Positions 26,743 to 39,700 of a DNA stretch of 64,000 bases are shown here, one piece after another. Where the stretch lies: contig JAPTHN010000038.1 in assembly GCA_026936325.1 (NCBI GenBank), forward strand, positions 1,240,001-1,304,000. The letters are read 5' to 3'. The notes below the pieces were generated by a model. It had not been told where the DNA came from, searched no databases, and was given only the letters and a program-made list of their open reading frames with translations. This DNA comes from Platynereis dumerilii (lineage: Eukaryota; Annelida; Polychaeta; Phyllodocida; Nereididae). The stretch's first letter is position 1, and every line of letters begins with the position of its first letter. The translations under genes were made by a program, and so were the position numbers.

Positions 26743-29700
26743 TCATCCAAACATAGAATTATGTAGACTTTCTATTTCGTATTCTCGCTGCTTTGCTCTT
26801 GCCTGAAACGATCAAAAGTTTCATGTAAGCGAACAGACAAATAAAATTAATATAATTTCAAAATTTGTGGTAATTCAAATGGAAACTGAAAATTGTTGGT
26901 TTGACGAACCTTCTGTCTTTTGAAGTTCTCGTAATCTTCATCGTCTGTGGGGAGTTCATGTCTGCAGCACGGACAGGAATTAGTCTGCGATAAATTATAA
27001 AAAATCCCGGTGAGCATGTAAAAATATTACCAGTCTTGGTGATGCTGTTAAGAACTAAAAACTGATCCTTCAATTGGGAAACGAAAATGAATAACTCAGT
27101 GGCCCAAAAACATCGTAAAATATTGTTTGCTTTCTCTTTTTATTCAGCAAAATTTTAGCCAAACTCAGCTGCAAATTTTCTCACCTTCTGTAACCATGGA
27201 ATGATGCACTTGGGGTGGAACTTGTGATCGCACGGCAGTTCCTTCATTTCATCCCCTGCTTCCAGGGCTCCCAGGCACACGGGACACAATGCATGCCGAT
27301 CTGAAGAGTATAATTAGTTGTAAATTAAAATTTGAAGACGGCAAATAGGCATTTTTTTATAACGTATCTTTTTGATATGCAGACTGTCAAATAAAACTTT
27401 ATATATATTGACAATTGCCAAATTAAAGTCATGTAATTCTGGAGGAGGAGCAACAGATTACATGTGCTATTCCGGAGGTTCAAGGGACTGTCATGTGCAA
27501 TTCCGGAGGCAATACAAGGGATTGTCATGTGCATTTATGGAGGTGCAAGGGAATGTCATGTGCATTTCTGGAGGAGGTTCAAGGAAAAGTCATGTGCATT
27601 TCTGGAAGAGGCGCGAGGGACTGTCATGTGCAATTCTGGAGGAGGTGCAAGGGACTGTCATATGCATTTCAAGAGAAGGTGCATTGGAAAGTCATGTGCT
27701 TTTCTGAAAGAGGCGTAAGGGAATGTCATGTGCATTTCTGGAGGAGGTGCAAGGGAATGTCATGTGTATTTCTGGAGGAGGTGAAAGAGAAAGTCATGTG
27801 CATTTCTGGAGGTGCAAGGGATTGTCATGTGCATTTATGGAGGTGCAAGGGATTGTCATGTGCAATTCTGGAGGAGGTGCAAGGGACTGTCATGTGCATT
27901 TCTGGAGGAGGTGCAAGGGAAAGTCATGTGCATTTCTGGAGGAGGTGCAAGGGATTGTCATGTGCAATTCTGGAGGATGTGCAAGGGAATGTCATGTGCA
28001 TTTCTGTAGGAGGTGCACGGGAATGTCATGTGCATTTCTGGAGGCAATACAAGGGATTGTCATGTGCATTTCTGGAGGCGGTGCAAGGGAATGTCATGTG
28101 CAATCTGGAGGAGGTACAAGGGAATGTCATGTGCAGTTCTAGAGGCAATACAAGGGATTGTCATGTGCATCTATGGAGGTACAAGGGATTATCATGTGCA
28201 GTTCTGGAGGAGGTGCAAGGGTTGAAATTTGATGGAGAAGGTGTAATGGATTATTATAATATATAATGTAATTCTGGAGAGGGTGCAAGGGCTTGTCATA
28301 CGGGCAATTCTGGAGAAGGATTATCATTGTCATGTACAATCACTGATCCTCTTATTTTCGCCACAAGTTGGAGTGCGAGAAGGATGATAAAGGTCCTGAT
28401 TCTGGAGGAACTACACTGCTCAGGAGAAGAGTTCTGATATTGGAAACCTCCATACCTTCTTCGGCTTTGGTGACTGACACTGTGGGTAGGTCTTCTACAA
28501 CTTTCTTGGAAGTTGGTGGCGGAGGCCGGTCTCCATGGAAAAGGCTGAAAAAAAAAGGCTATATTAAAACAAAATCCTGAAGTAGCTATAAAGCAACAGC
28601 CAAGGGGAATTGCTAAGTTTTCAGCGCCCAGTTTAGGCCAGCCAGTGTTACCTCATGTACTCCATGTCCCATTCCGCGGCCATGCCCGTGTCCAACAGCA
28701 ATCTACAATTTAAAAAAAAAATTATACAATGTTTTTTTATTTTATAAATAATACAATAGGCCTAATAATTATCAACAGCATGAGTCAAGACAATTAGGCC
28801 AAGGTGTATTGCCTACATAATTGCCATTATTGCCAGTGAAGTGGATAACACGTATTATCACCTGCTGCTCGTGTGCTTGCCAGGGTTTGTATAGGCAGGG
28901 AGAGGCCTTATCAGACTAATTTAACCATATTATGGTATGGTTTTATGCATGTAAAAGTATAGGTTGTGAGCTGGCAGTTGGAAACCAAAAAATATAAAGC
29001 TGTTTTTTCTTTCTCAAGTTTTTCCAATCATTCAAAAAGTGTTTAAAAATACCCATCAAGAAGCACTGCTACATTGTATAGGTGATATGTGCAAGAAATT
29101 TCATTGCTGTATATGCAATAGTGGGCAAGTTTTGGCTCCAATGAGATAAAAAGTATTTTTAATATTTTTTATCGATGTTACAAAAAGTATAGAATATGTA
29201 TCAGGCAGACCATGAAAAGACACAAGTAGACCACATAAGTCATATGTGTACTAAACTTTATCCATGTACATGCAGTAGTGATCGAGTCTTGGGCCAGAAA
29301 CAAAAAATAGATTTTTTCTGGGTTTTTTTTTTCAATATTTCAAAAGGTATTTAATATTTTCCATCAGACCTTTCAAGGGGCACAACTAGACGATATGGGC
29401 CGTTGTGTACCAACAGTTATCCATTTACATGCAATAGTGACTGAGTCTTAGCCCAAAAACCAAAAAATACATATTTTTCTATTTTTGCTCATTTTTACAA
29501 AAAGTATAGAATATCTATCAATGAGACCATCAAAAGGCACAACTAGACCATATGGGTTACATCTGTGCCAAATTTCATTCTTGCACATGCAATAGTGACT
29601 GAGTATTGGCCCGGAAACGAACAAAAATAATTTTTATATTTTTTTAATTATTTCAAAAACTATAGAATATCAGATTCTATCAATGAGACCATCAAAAGGC

Positions 29701-30093
29701 ACAACTAGACCATACAGGCTACATGTGTACCAAATTTCATCCATGTACATTCAATAGGGGCCGAGTGCTGGCCCGGAAAGATCTATCCGCCCGCCGGACG
29801 GACAACATTTTCAAGTGATTACAATACCTTCATCGAACTTCGTTCGCTGAAGGTAAAAATACCACCCTTAGACCAATAAAGTGATATTGTTACTCAGTGA
29901 CCCTGACTTGGGTTGTTTTGTTATAATATCAATATGACTCTTTGAGTCATGTTTATGCTTGGTCATGGCACTGACATAAACAGGCAGAATAAACTACTGA
30001 CATTCACAATTACCTGGCCAGATGTAGAGCATGGTTTGGTCTCTCCCCCTCCCTCAGAGGCTCACAGTTGTGTTCATCAAAATAGGAAGCCAT
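26743..30093 (-). CDS. RNF181: E3 ubiquitin ligase RNF181, six coding exons
   Basis: Exons in transcription order: 30093-30014, 28702-28652, 28544-28456, 27300-27185, 26984-26910, 26802-26743; 471 nt, 156 aa (human RNF181 is 153). The protein starts [12 protein letters not shown], matching the human start ([12 protein letters not shown]). [14 protein letters not shown] precedes the RING and corresponds to human PPPAAKTVVENLP. The RING-H2 domain is at residues 79-119: [28 protein letters not shown], with all eight Cys/His ligands present. [11 protein letters not shown] and the end LHNSMFG also match the family. RNF181 proteins are small RING-H2 ligases that transfer ubiquitin from an E2. The gene lies 3' of RSKR in the same orientation and converges with MGRN1. 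Intron 3 holds a 34 bp minisatellite and intron 1 a tandem-repeat element. Confidence 0.95.
27429..28342. repeat. 34 bp minisatellite in RNF181 intron 3, about 27 units
   Basis: The consensus unit on the plus strand is TCATGTGCATTTCTGGAGG followed by AGGTGCAAGGGAATG. Units vary at a few positions (CATTTC/CAATTC, GGGACTG/GGGATTG/GGGAATG), and some are shortened (GGAGGCAATACAAGG). Because 34 is one more than a multiple of three and the unit has no plus-strand stop, reading frames stay open in all three plus frames, the longest at 27493-28266. These frames are antisense to RNF181 and show only repeat-driven patterns, so I do not call a gene. There are no unique spacers, so it is not a CRISPR-like array. 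Confidence 0.93.
29019..29854. mobile_element. Element with ~158 bp core tandem repeats (pearl/HINE-like), copy 1
   Basis: AGGCACAACTAGACCATA or variants recur near 29217, 29379, 29535 and 29697, a period of 156-162 bp. Each unit also contains CCAAATTTCATCCATG-like and TGCAATAGTGACTGAG-like words. The right end reads CGAACTTCGTTCGCTGAAGG, exactly as in the copy at 44049-45028. The left terminus seen in that copy is missing here. Tandem ~160 bp cores between unique ends recall the molluscan pearl elements and Helentron-associated elements; assignment is inference. Lies in RNF181 intron 1. Confidence 0.75.
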
Positions 30094-32562
30094 TTCAAAC
30101 TGCCACAGACTTGCTTTTGTTGATTTTGAGCTGAAAAACACCAAGGAAGAAGATGACTGCTCATTTAATCAAAGTAGATTTATCAACAGATGGGGCTTCA
30201 GTCAACTTGACTGAGGAGACAGTGCCCTCTGGTGTTTCTTTTAAATAACACTGTTCACTGAAAAGTCCTATTTTTAGCTCAATGACTGGTCATGACTTAG
30301 TTGCTTACCCTACAATACTAAGTTACCTTTCTAAGAAAAATACCTTTTAAAAGGCACTTTTTTGTAGGTTTATACCCCAAGTAAATAAATTCTACATGGG
30401 CCTACCATTACATGGCCAGTTGTCAGTTGAAAGCTCATAAATTGATTTGTAATATTAAAACAAAAACAAAGCTTAGTTCAACTGTAAGCAATATATTGCA
30501 CTTTTCACAATAAACGATTTCGTAAGCTGACCGGACAAAGTATGTACAACTTTCTCTCCTAAAAATGAGAGGAATATATCAGTCACGATAATATTACCAG
30601 CCACTACTCTATGTAGTAATGGACAAATGTGTTGCAAAATCACAATTTTTTTTTGTTCACAGTTATTTCTTGAATCTTCACTTTATTTTTATATACATAA
30701 AATACACTTCATGTGAAGTACATCATAGCTGGCCTTTAATATGTCACGGCAAAAGTCCATGACTTGAGTATTAACACGATGAGTTAATTCAACACTTGAT
30801 ACGTCTAGACCTATTGTGACTACCTAGGCTTGCATATTTAATTATAATCAACATTTATCTATTTATCAAGTTCTTAATCCTAGACTGTACATAATCGGAA
30901 AAAGTCAATATATATATATATGGTTTTGTATAATTATACCATCAAGAGATGCATACAATAAGTCGGGCAATTCTAGTTTTATGACAAAAACACAAGCACC
31001 AATTCCTGTACATGATATAAGAACTATAGACCTAGTTCACACATACAGTTCCACAATTTTACTGTCTATAAATCATTTCAGATTTGTTAGTCGTAATATG
31101 TTGAAAGGGCAAGCAAGTTATTCACAACAGTGATACAAAAGCGAGTTTCACAAAATTCACATGACTTGCAAACGTTCGTACAAAGCTAGGTCATAATCGG
31201 AAATGGGTTGGAATTTTCAGGTTGGTCAAGATAAATTTACAAAATAGCGTGGCTTAATATATATAATATACTGTACAAGATACAATATTATAGTATATCT
31301 ATTTATTATCAGAATTATAGTAATTATTCGCTGTGATACAGAATTATATACACAAAACCAGGAGAGGAAAATAAAAGTATGCCTAACCTAGTCCTACTAG
31401 TAATGTGGGGCACAACTTTGACACTTTGGGATGAAATTAGACAAGTCAGGCTTTATAATAACATTTATATCATAAATCTATTCCTGTTAGAGGGCTAAGC
31501 ACAATGAAAAATAGGAAAAATGTTTTAGACATGATCTGCTCATTAATACACAATCAGTGTTAATTGATAAAATGAAGTTCTCAGGGATGAGAAATGAGTA
31601 TGTATACAGCTCAATATGGAATGCACTTGTAAAATAATAATACATTTGACAAGAAAAGGTCACACGATTTTAACACAGGGCCCTCTAAACCAGTGCACAT
31701 GACATTTACTTATTACTCTTTAATGTAAGTGCATAAACTTGGTTCAGAAGCCCCTGTGGATTTTAATACAAAGTTTGATCGAGTAACAACTTTTGGCATA
31801 TTTTAATTTCCAGGAGCAAGTTTTATAACTCAAACATAAAACTTTTGATATAAGAATGAGATGCTATAAATGCACAGAAAAACAATCCACAGGCAAGTAA
31901 CACAAGAATCTTTCCCAGAAAAATATAACATTGTACCAATTATCAAATTTACTCTAAATAAGTAACACAGTGAGTGAGTGACTGAGTGAGTGAGTGAGTT
32001 TGTATTTTATACCTACTAAATAACACAGACAGTTACTAGCCACAGATACTGGCCATGGACATAAAAATGTAAATGTAACCAAACTATTGAAAAAATTCAA
32101 GAGTATAACAAAATACAGACAAAATCATACTGTAAGTTGAAATATAACTAACAATTAATAACATGAAACATAACATATAATTGGTCATATAGCTTGTAAG
32201 TAAATAATACCTGATTAACAGAATGACTTGATTTAATTGGTCTTAAAACCAGCTGTTATAAATATAATACTGCACATGTTAACACATACTATGTCAAGAG
32301 TAACACTGTTTTGGCAAACCAGATATTTACAGGTTATAACTACAAGAAACTACAACAAAATAATAAATTAACGATAAAAAACATTGCTGTTCGAGTTTCA
32401 GATGAGTAAATAAGAGGAGAATGCCGTGACCTCAGAGGGTGACCTTATAGGGTGACCCCAATAGGTGGCAGCACAGTCAATCGGCAGAATCACAAGAGCT
32501 TTGGAGAATTGCATTGGAGATGAGACTTGGATGAGAGGGGGCAGAGAGGCTCAGCCGGGCTG
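30094..32562 (-). other. Interval between RSKR 3' end and RNF181 start
   Basis: AT-rich, with no coding frame recognised. It should hold the RSKR 3' UTR on the right and the RNF181 promoter and 5' UTR just above 30093; no CCAAT, GC or TATA box stands out there. A short GAGT run lies at about 31972-32000. Confidence 0.45.
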
Positions 32563-33681
32563 TCATACCAAGTTAGCGTTCAGGGAGGCCACCGATTCGT
32601 TCCAGTTACACTTTCCTTTCGTAGGTTTCTGCTGCAAAAAAAAAAACCCCAATGTACTTCAGACACAATGCAACAACAAAGCAGTAACCAGCCTCATTTA
32701 TATGTTTGGATTTGGAAATATGAGTATAATAATAAAGTACAATGCTGACTCTTTATATACATCCATGATTCTATTGAGTAATTTAATTATTTCACAAAAA
32801 AATTTAACGATGCCCAATATAAAGCCACTCATAACCGCTATGTCCATATCTGCTGTTTACTTGCAACACAATGTGTCAGAGATTTCAGGCTGTTAGTTGG
32901 TGATTGCAGATTATCACACACCCTTAGGTTAATATGCAATCAATGTTCCCATGCAAAAAGTCAAACTCAAACACAAAAGAAGTTATTGAACGGATTTTTT
33001 AGACAATAGAACCCTTCAGATAAAGAGTAGGCAGCTTTTCATTGTTATGGCCCAGCATTGAAATACTTTACATCAATTCCCATTTGGCTATTTGAAAATT
33101 CTGCTATCAGCAAAATATATAAGCTCGTGCAAATATCAACTCACACTAGATGAACGACTAGATTCGAGATCTCCATCCAGACTGGTGCCTCTGCTCGTAG
33201 TCCGTGACAGACTTGCCTCTCGGTGGCCAAATCCAAACGAAGCTTGTGCTGCCAAGTACACATCCGGGTTCAACTGGAATCAGATGGAATCATTGGTAAA
33301 AATTGATTTATATTGAAAGAAACAGAGTTTTGTGAGATAACCACCATCTATGAGAGTAAATCCGATTCACCATCTAGAGACAGTCTGAGTATATTGTAAT
33401 TGACAAGCCAATAGAGACAAATAGACATCATGTAACAATTTAGATCATATATATATATATATTATATATATATATATCAAGAGGGGGACTATAGATAAAT
33501 GAAAGAGTTACAAAATTAAATGACATCCTGGACCTTGTCATAGTTGTGGCACACATTCTATAGCATGATTTAACTCGGTACAACAAACCTGCTATAGTTG
33601 CTAGAAATCAGGTCATTTATGTAGAGCTTGAATAATAGCCACCTAAATTGCAAATTGATGAATAAATGGTTGAATAGTTAT

Positions 33682-33728
<47 letters not shown>

Positions 33729-36700
33729 GATAAATAGATAGATAGATAGATAGATAGATAGACTGACCTCCCTCTTGACAATAGTCTCAAATTTCACATC
33801 CAAGAAGAAAGGTTCTCTTTGCAGCACCATGACATCATGGATTCGCTCCTCGGGATCAAACTTCAACAGCTGAAAATGTCACAAGAATCTAAGTCCAATC
33901 TACAAATTACAGGCCTATTATCTTATCAGTATTCACTTTAGGTCCACTCCAACTTGATGTAACTAGTTTCGAAAGATGGAACTGCACGACCTAAGATAGA
34001 ACTGTACAATTAACTCAACTCAAATCGATACCATTCCTAGTCGTTTCCATCATTTCAATAAGTCAGCACAAAATACTACTAAGCAGAAAAAGACAAATGA
34101 ATTTATTGTCACAGGTTCAACATAATTCCGTGCATTTTCCCCGAGTTTTGTGCTCAATTTCAAATTACCTGGTTTTTCTGTGGCAAGCTGCTATTAGATC
34201 TCTGATGTGAGAATGGAAATGGGAAACACTTGCGCATACCTTAGTGACTAGTTGTCGGGCCTCTGACGTATAGCAAGACGGAAGGAGGTATTTATTCTTT
34301 GAGATCTTCTTGGCCATTTCCCAGTGGTTCTTGGCTCCATTGACGGGATACTGCAAATAGACAATTAATGACCACTGTCAAAAATTCCAAACATTACGAA
34401 GGACATGTATGACATTGTATTGTATAGATCAATCTCAGGGCGCCCAGTAGCTCAATTTACACAGAACTAGAATTTCTCCTGATTTAAGAGATTCGGAAAA
34501 TTTACTGACATAAGCAGAAAAAAGTTGTAAAAGTAGTCACCGATACGCACACAAAATGTAAAATAGTTTCAGGTCATATATCATGTTTACAATCAATAGA
34601 CCAATTGTAATGTCAATATGTCAGACACTGAAACTGACAAAAACGAACTGGCTAACTTAATTTTCTTTCGTTAGACACTACTTCCTTCCAGTTAACTGTC
34701 AGGAAAAACTAATCACTTTTTGTCTCATAAGGTGTTTGTCAGACCAAGAATAGAGACTTCACATGCTGAAGTTGCAACCCACCTCTCCAGTCAGAAGGGC
34801 ATACATCAGGATCCCCAGGGACCACCAGTCCACAGAATGGCCGTAGGGGTTCATTGACAGGACTTCGGGTGCTGCAAGAAAGCAATTCACATTGGAAATC
34901 TCCTGGAGTTTGAGTCTCTTTTTGTTCTTGCTTTATAAACAAATTTTCCACAAAAATTCCTATGAATAATTTGAATAAATAATAATGCAAAAGGAAAATG
35001 GTGAAATGTTGCATTTCTGGACGTACCTATATATTGCAGAGTGCCACAGATTGTTCTCGTCCTCTGTCCAGTCATCAGCCACTTGGCCAGACCAAAGTCA
35101 ATCACTTGAACATGTCCTGCAACAAAAAAGAACTTCCTTACGACGATTATAACATTTTCATTCTATACCTATCAGATGATACCAGGCAAAAGAGTTTCTC
35201 GACATGTTTGAACATTTTCCGACTATTGTACATCTAAAGGGGTCATGCTTACAGTCAATATGGAGTATGGATTCTCTTTGTATGATAAACTTGTTAAATG
35301 TGTCCTGAATGTTTCAACAGTTTACAATTAATTTATGTAAAACAGACAGGCCTAAGCCGACACGCAGATCTTTAAAAAATACAATTTTGATTCAAAGTTG
35401 GTGTCAATTTTTGACTATCATAAAATAATCATGAAATTGTATCTCACCTTGCGCGTCAATGAGAATATTCTCCATCTGCAAGAAACAAAATCAATGTTAA
35501 ACTTCATGTTTTATGGACAAAACACAGTCAACTAAAATTTCAGTACTGGAAATAGCAAGGCAAATATACTGGCATCTTGTAAATTAATCTCCCGTCTTAA
35601 GTTATTCTTAACATTTTAAGATACACTCCTGCTGATAAATATGGAATATATTTTTAAGAGAAAAAGTGCCAAAGAAAGGTAAATTTTGGAGTTTAGCATG
35701 ATAGCAGGGCCCACTGTAAAGATCTAGTTACCTTCCCTAATCACTCTTTGAAAGCCTCAATTACATATTCAGTGAGACTTAAGAATTTTTGGTTAAATGT
35801 GCCCTACCTTTATGTAAAAGATATTTCTGACTGTGATAGGAATGTGATAGCTATGATTTGTGAATTACGTGATAGCCAGGTAGAGTTGGACGGTTTTACT
35901 GTATCTGACAGACAAGGTTTTATGGATTTTATTTGTACCATTTGAACATTTGATTTTATATCTGTGATCTTTTTAACTATTTATAATACTATTTTATACC
36001 ATTGTTATATTTTTGTAAGCTAAACCTTTTTATTTCAAAGTGTTTGAATAAAATATTATATATATATAAAGCCCCTGAATTAACATATTTCAGCTTGCTG
36101 TAGCACTACATCGGGTTAATGCTGCAACATGAGTTTTTAATGGAGAAATGTTCTTCCCAATGGCTGTTATTGGAAGTAGTAACAATTGAATCGGACTATC
36201 ATGTTCTCTAGCTGAAGTGCTAACTTATAGTGAAATACATAAACAGCAAGTAATTATGTAATGGTACTCCATTCTTATGTAATAGGCTCTATCTTGCCTA
36301 TCTTGAGTAAAGAGGCATAAGGGCTTATCGTTTACCTTGAGGTCTCGGTAGATAATCCCCGCTCGGTGCAAGAAGTCTATGACCAAGGCCAGCTCGGCTA
36401 TGTAAATCTTCACCAAATTTTCGGAGAAACATTCGCAGTGCTTCCAGGCGGCAAACAGCTCTCCTCTGGGAATGTATTCCATCACTGGAATTAGACGGAT
36501 TAGATTGTATGTATGCATGACATTAGCTGTAGCTTTATTCCAGACAGTACAACATACATTAAAGCACACACAGATGAATTATTTCAACGCTAGGGCCTAT
36601 ACTTATAAACAAATCTAAGGAAATTTAATAGAAATTTATTACGTCATGATATACACCATAAAATCATATAAATCGAAATAATAAATGATAACAATTGGTT

Positions 36701-39700
36701 ATAAATTTATAAGGATCATAAGGATCAGGTCCTGATTTACACTGTACACTGTGGACAGATGCTTTTCTAGGTATTCAGAAGTAACAAAGCAAATATGAGT
36801 GAGCCTGATAACATTTGTTATAAAAGTTGCATGATATTTTTCATAGTAAGACAAGACAAGTAGATGGATAGACAGTTATTAGACAAGCACTGTCAAACAG
36901 CCGGACAGACAACCAATAACATCATAGAGTCTGACAAACATTGCTGTAAATGTTAGATGATATCTATAGAGCTGAAGAAGACAAGGTGACATCCACTCTC
37001 AAGATAGAGTAACAGACAGTCAGAATGACATCACACCAAATTTTTCAAATTAAAAGGGTAATAAAAAACATCTGGTGTAAATCATATAGTATGCTATGCA
37101 AGTTACTAATATTTTTTGAGACAGCCACAGGTAGACAAAAAGGTGTCCTCATGCATCCAGGAAATTTTAATTCATGGGTTTTTCACGGGTTTCTTTTAAT
37201 AAGGAAATCATGATTGGAATAGTGTCAATTCCAGACATATTTTCAGGAGATTTTGCAGAAAATTTTCTTTAGAATTTGCACACAAAGTGATTTCCTGTTC
37301 CAAAGACAGTTTCCTGTGTTTAAATGGTCTATTGTTAAATTTAAAAAGAGTTGCTTTTTTTTGTGTCCAGGAAGGTCTCACAATACTGACATATATATAT
37401 ATAGTAATGACAAATCAGAGTCTTTTTTTTCTAGTTTTCATGTTTATGTTGAAACCCTGAAAATTGCTAAAAGTTCGTAGAAAACAAAATAACTAGACAA
37501 AGAGCACAACAAGACAGGCATGAACGTTGACTCACCAATATAGACACTTTCAGCATTTTGAAAGAAGTAATACGGCTTCACTATAAACGGATGGTTTCCC
37601 ACAGCATTCTGCAAAAGAATAACAAATAGAAAGAATAACGCGAGTCACAAAAGTGACATGCGGCTGGGAATAATGCAATATCTTGCCTTAAATATCTACC
37701 AAAGCAGAAGAACAAAGAAATGGTTGAAATCGTATAGTTTAACGCTAAGGTAGACATCTGACACATTCAGAGCTCTGATTTAATTCAACATCTCAAGATT
37801 GCAAAGACGGTATGAGTTAATAGGCTTCACATAGAAATTAGTTTTACTGCAAAACATGCTACAAAATCTTGTTTTGTATTTGTGTTACTCACTAAATTCT
37901 TACCAGTTGGCTGAACAGCCTATTTTCAAATCTGAGATACTTCACTTGGGAATAATGGTGGAAAGCCTGTTCCACAAAAATAAAATGGGAGATTTCTTCT
38001 TTTTTTTCATTATGATAGGTTTATCAGATTTTGATAGATTTAATTCTTGAAAGGAGGAAATGCAAAAGAATATATATATATATACGATATGCTATAGACA
38101 ACCTTCGTTTTTTTTCCTTTTATTTACAATGTAAAAATCCTTCACCTGTATCGTAGCTTCGTCCTTGCACTGTTGCACAGCTCCATCCACCATCACTCTT
38201 GACTTCCTCATTATCTGCAAAGAAACGAAAATATGATCATTACAGTCCAAGAATCATGAGTGGTTACATTTTGAAAGCTGTTTGTGGACATCAATGACAT
38301 AACAACTGGCCCCAGCTACATATGTACAATGTCTCCATTACATTGAAATGAACTGCCAATTTGTGACTGGGTAACTTGTGTGAAGATATCGCGCCCCCAG
38401 GGAAGCCAGAGGACTGGTGCTATGCACTACTCAATGGAGGAGATTTTTGGAGAGACTCAAGGAGAATCTCGATCGACGGCCCAGCAAGTGTCAGAGCGAA
38501 CCAGATCACCAGTCTTTTCTGCTTCAAAGTAGACGTTGCTAGGAACTGTTTTAGCTCTAGTTTTTAGAAGTAGTTTTTATTGTGATGTTTTTAACCCGGA
38601 TTTTAACATATAACACAACTCCTCAAATAGGAGGTTCGCCTAATATAAAGGCGGAACATAAACAGAAGAAGAAGAAGAAGAAGAAGACCTCAGCGGACTT
38701 CTGCATAAGGATGTGCCACGGCGATTTTGAAAACCAGAACCATTCTAATCCTTCAGTAAAATTTTTTCGGAACCATTTTAATCTTCATACTTCATAAACC
38801 ATTTTAATCGCCCTTTCAAGCGGATTCTAACAATACCAAACATGACATGGTTGCAAAAACTGGTACCAAATTAATCTGAATTGTTAAAAAACCAAAACCA
38901 TTCTAATCCAAAAAGGCCAAAAACCTACACCATCCAGCGGAGCCTCTATATACACCCTTTCTTAGTGAGTACCCCCCCCCCCCCCCGGACCTCAGTAATC
39001 AGAAGTGTTACTCAATCTCTTCCTGAATGCATTGCAAGTATAGGATATGACCTCACAAGGAACATCCCAGTGTATTTCTGTAAGCACTTGTAATGGTCAT
39101 GGGTCAACTCGCCAGGGGAGAACCCGCCAGGTGACAACTCACCAGGTCCAAAACTCGCCAGATGAAAACTCGCCAGGGCACAAACTCGCCAGTGTATTTT
39201 ATTTTATGCTTATAACTTATAAAGTGCAGATATAGTACTGGATATGTCAGGATATAAAAACATTTAACCAGTTTATTACAATAATGTAGCATTAAGACAT
39301 TAGGCCTATAGATCTATGTGACTGCAGAACCGAGGCCTAATGTCAACTATTTTGATGCGTCTTTTTGCATCTCTTGACTTGCATGCAGCTTAACCATCAG
39401 TTGTCAATCACCATGCTTTTTTTTACATCACGAGTAATAGTTTAAATAAAACAAGTGATTTTTAAAATATAATTAACAAATGCAGTCATACCTATTTCAT
39501 GCAGAAGAAAAATATATTTCTATTAAAAGGTAAAATATAAATTCGTTTTTGTTAAATAAAATATTCAGTTACATGTTTAATATTCCTTTTCTTGTTTTAG
39601 GTTAACCACTAATATAATTGCTACTTATATTTCATAGATCTACATGATTAATCTTTCTTGGATTTGTGAGTTATTGCAGTTACTTTTGCTTTTTGAAATT

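Noticed and set aside
27493-28266. 257-codon plus-strand open frame (and overlapping 139- and 111-codon frames) as a Cys-rich repeat protein gene
   Set aside because: All three plus frames are open only because a stop-free 34 bp unit is repeated; it lies in an intron of RNF181 on the opposite strand and has no independent gene signals.
27429-28342. CRISPR-like array
   Set aside because: The units abut without unique spacers and the DNA is clearly animal nuclear sequence; it is a minisatellite.
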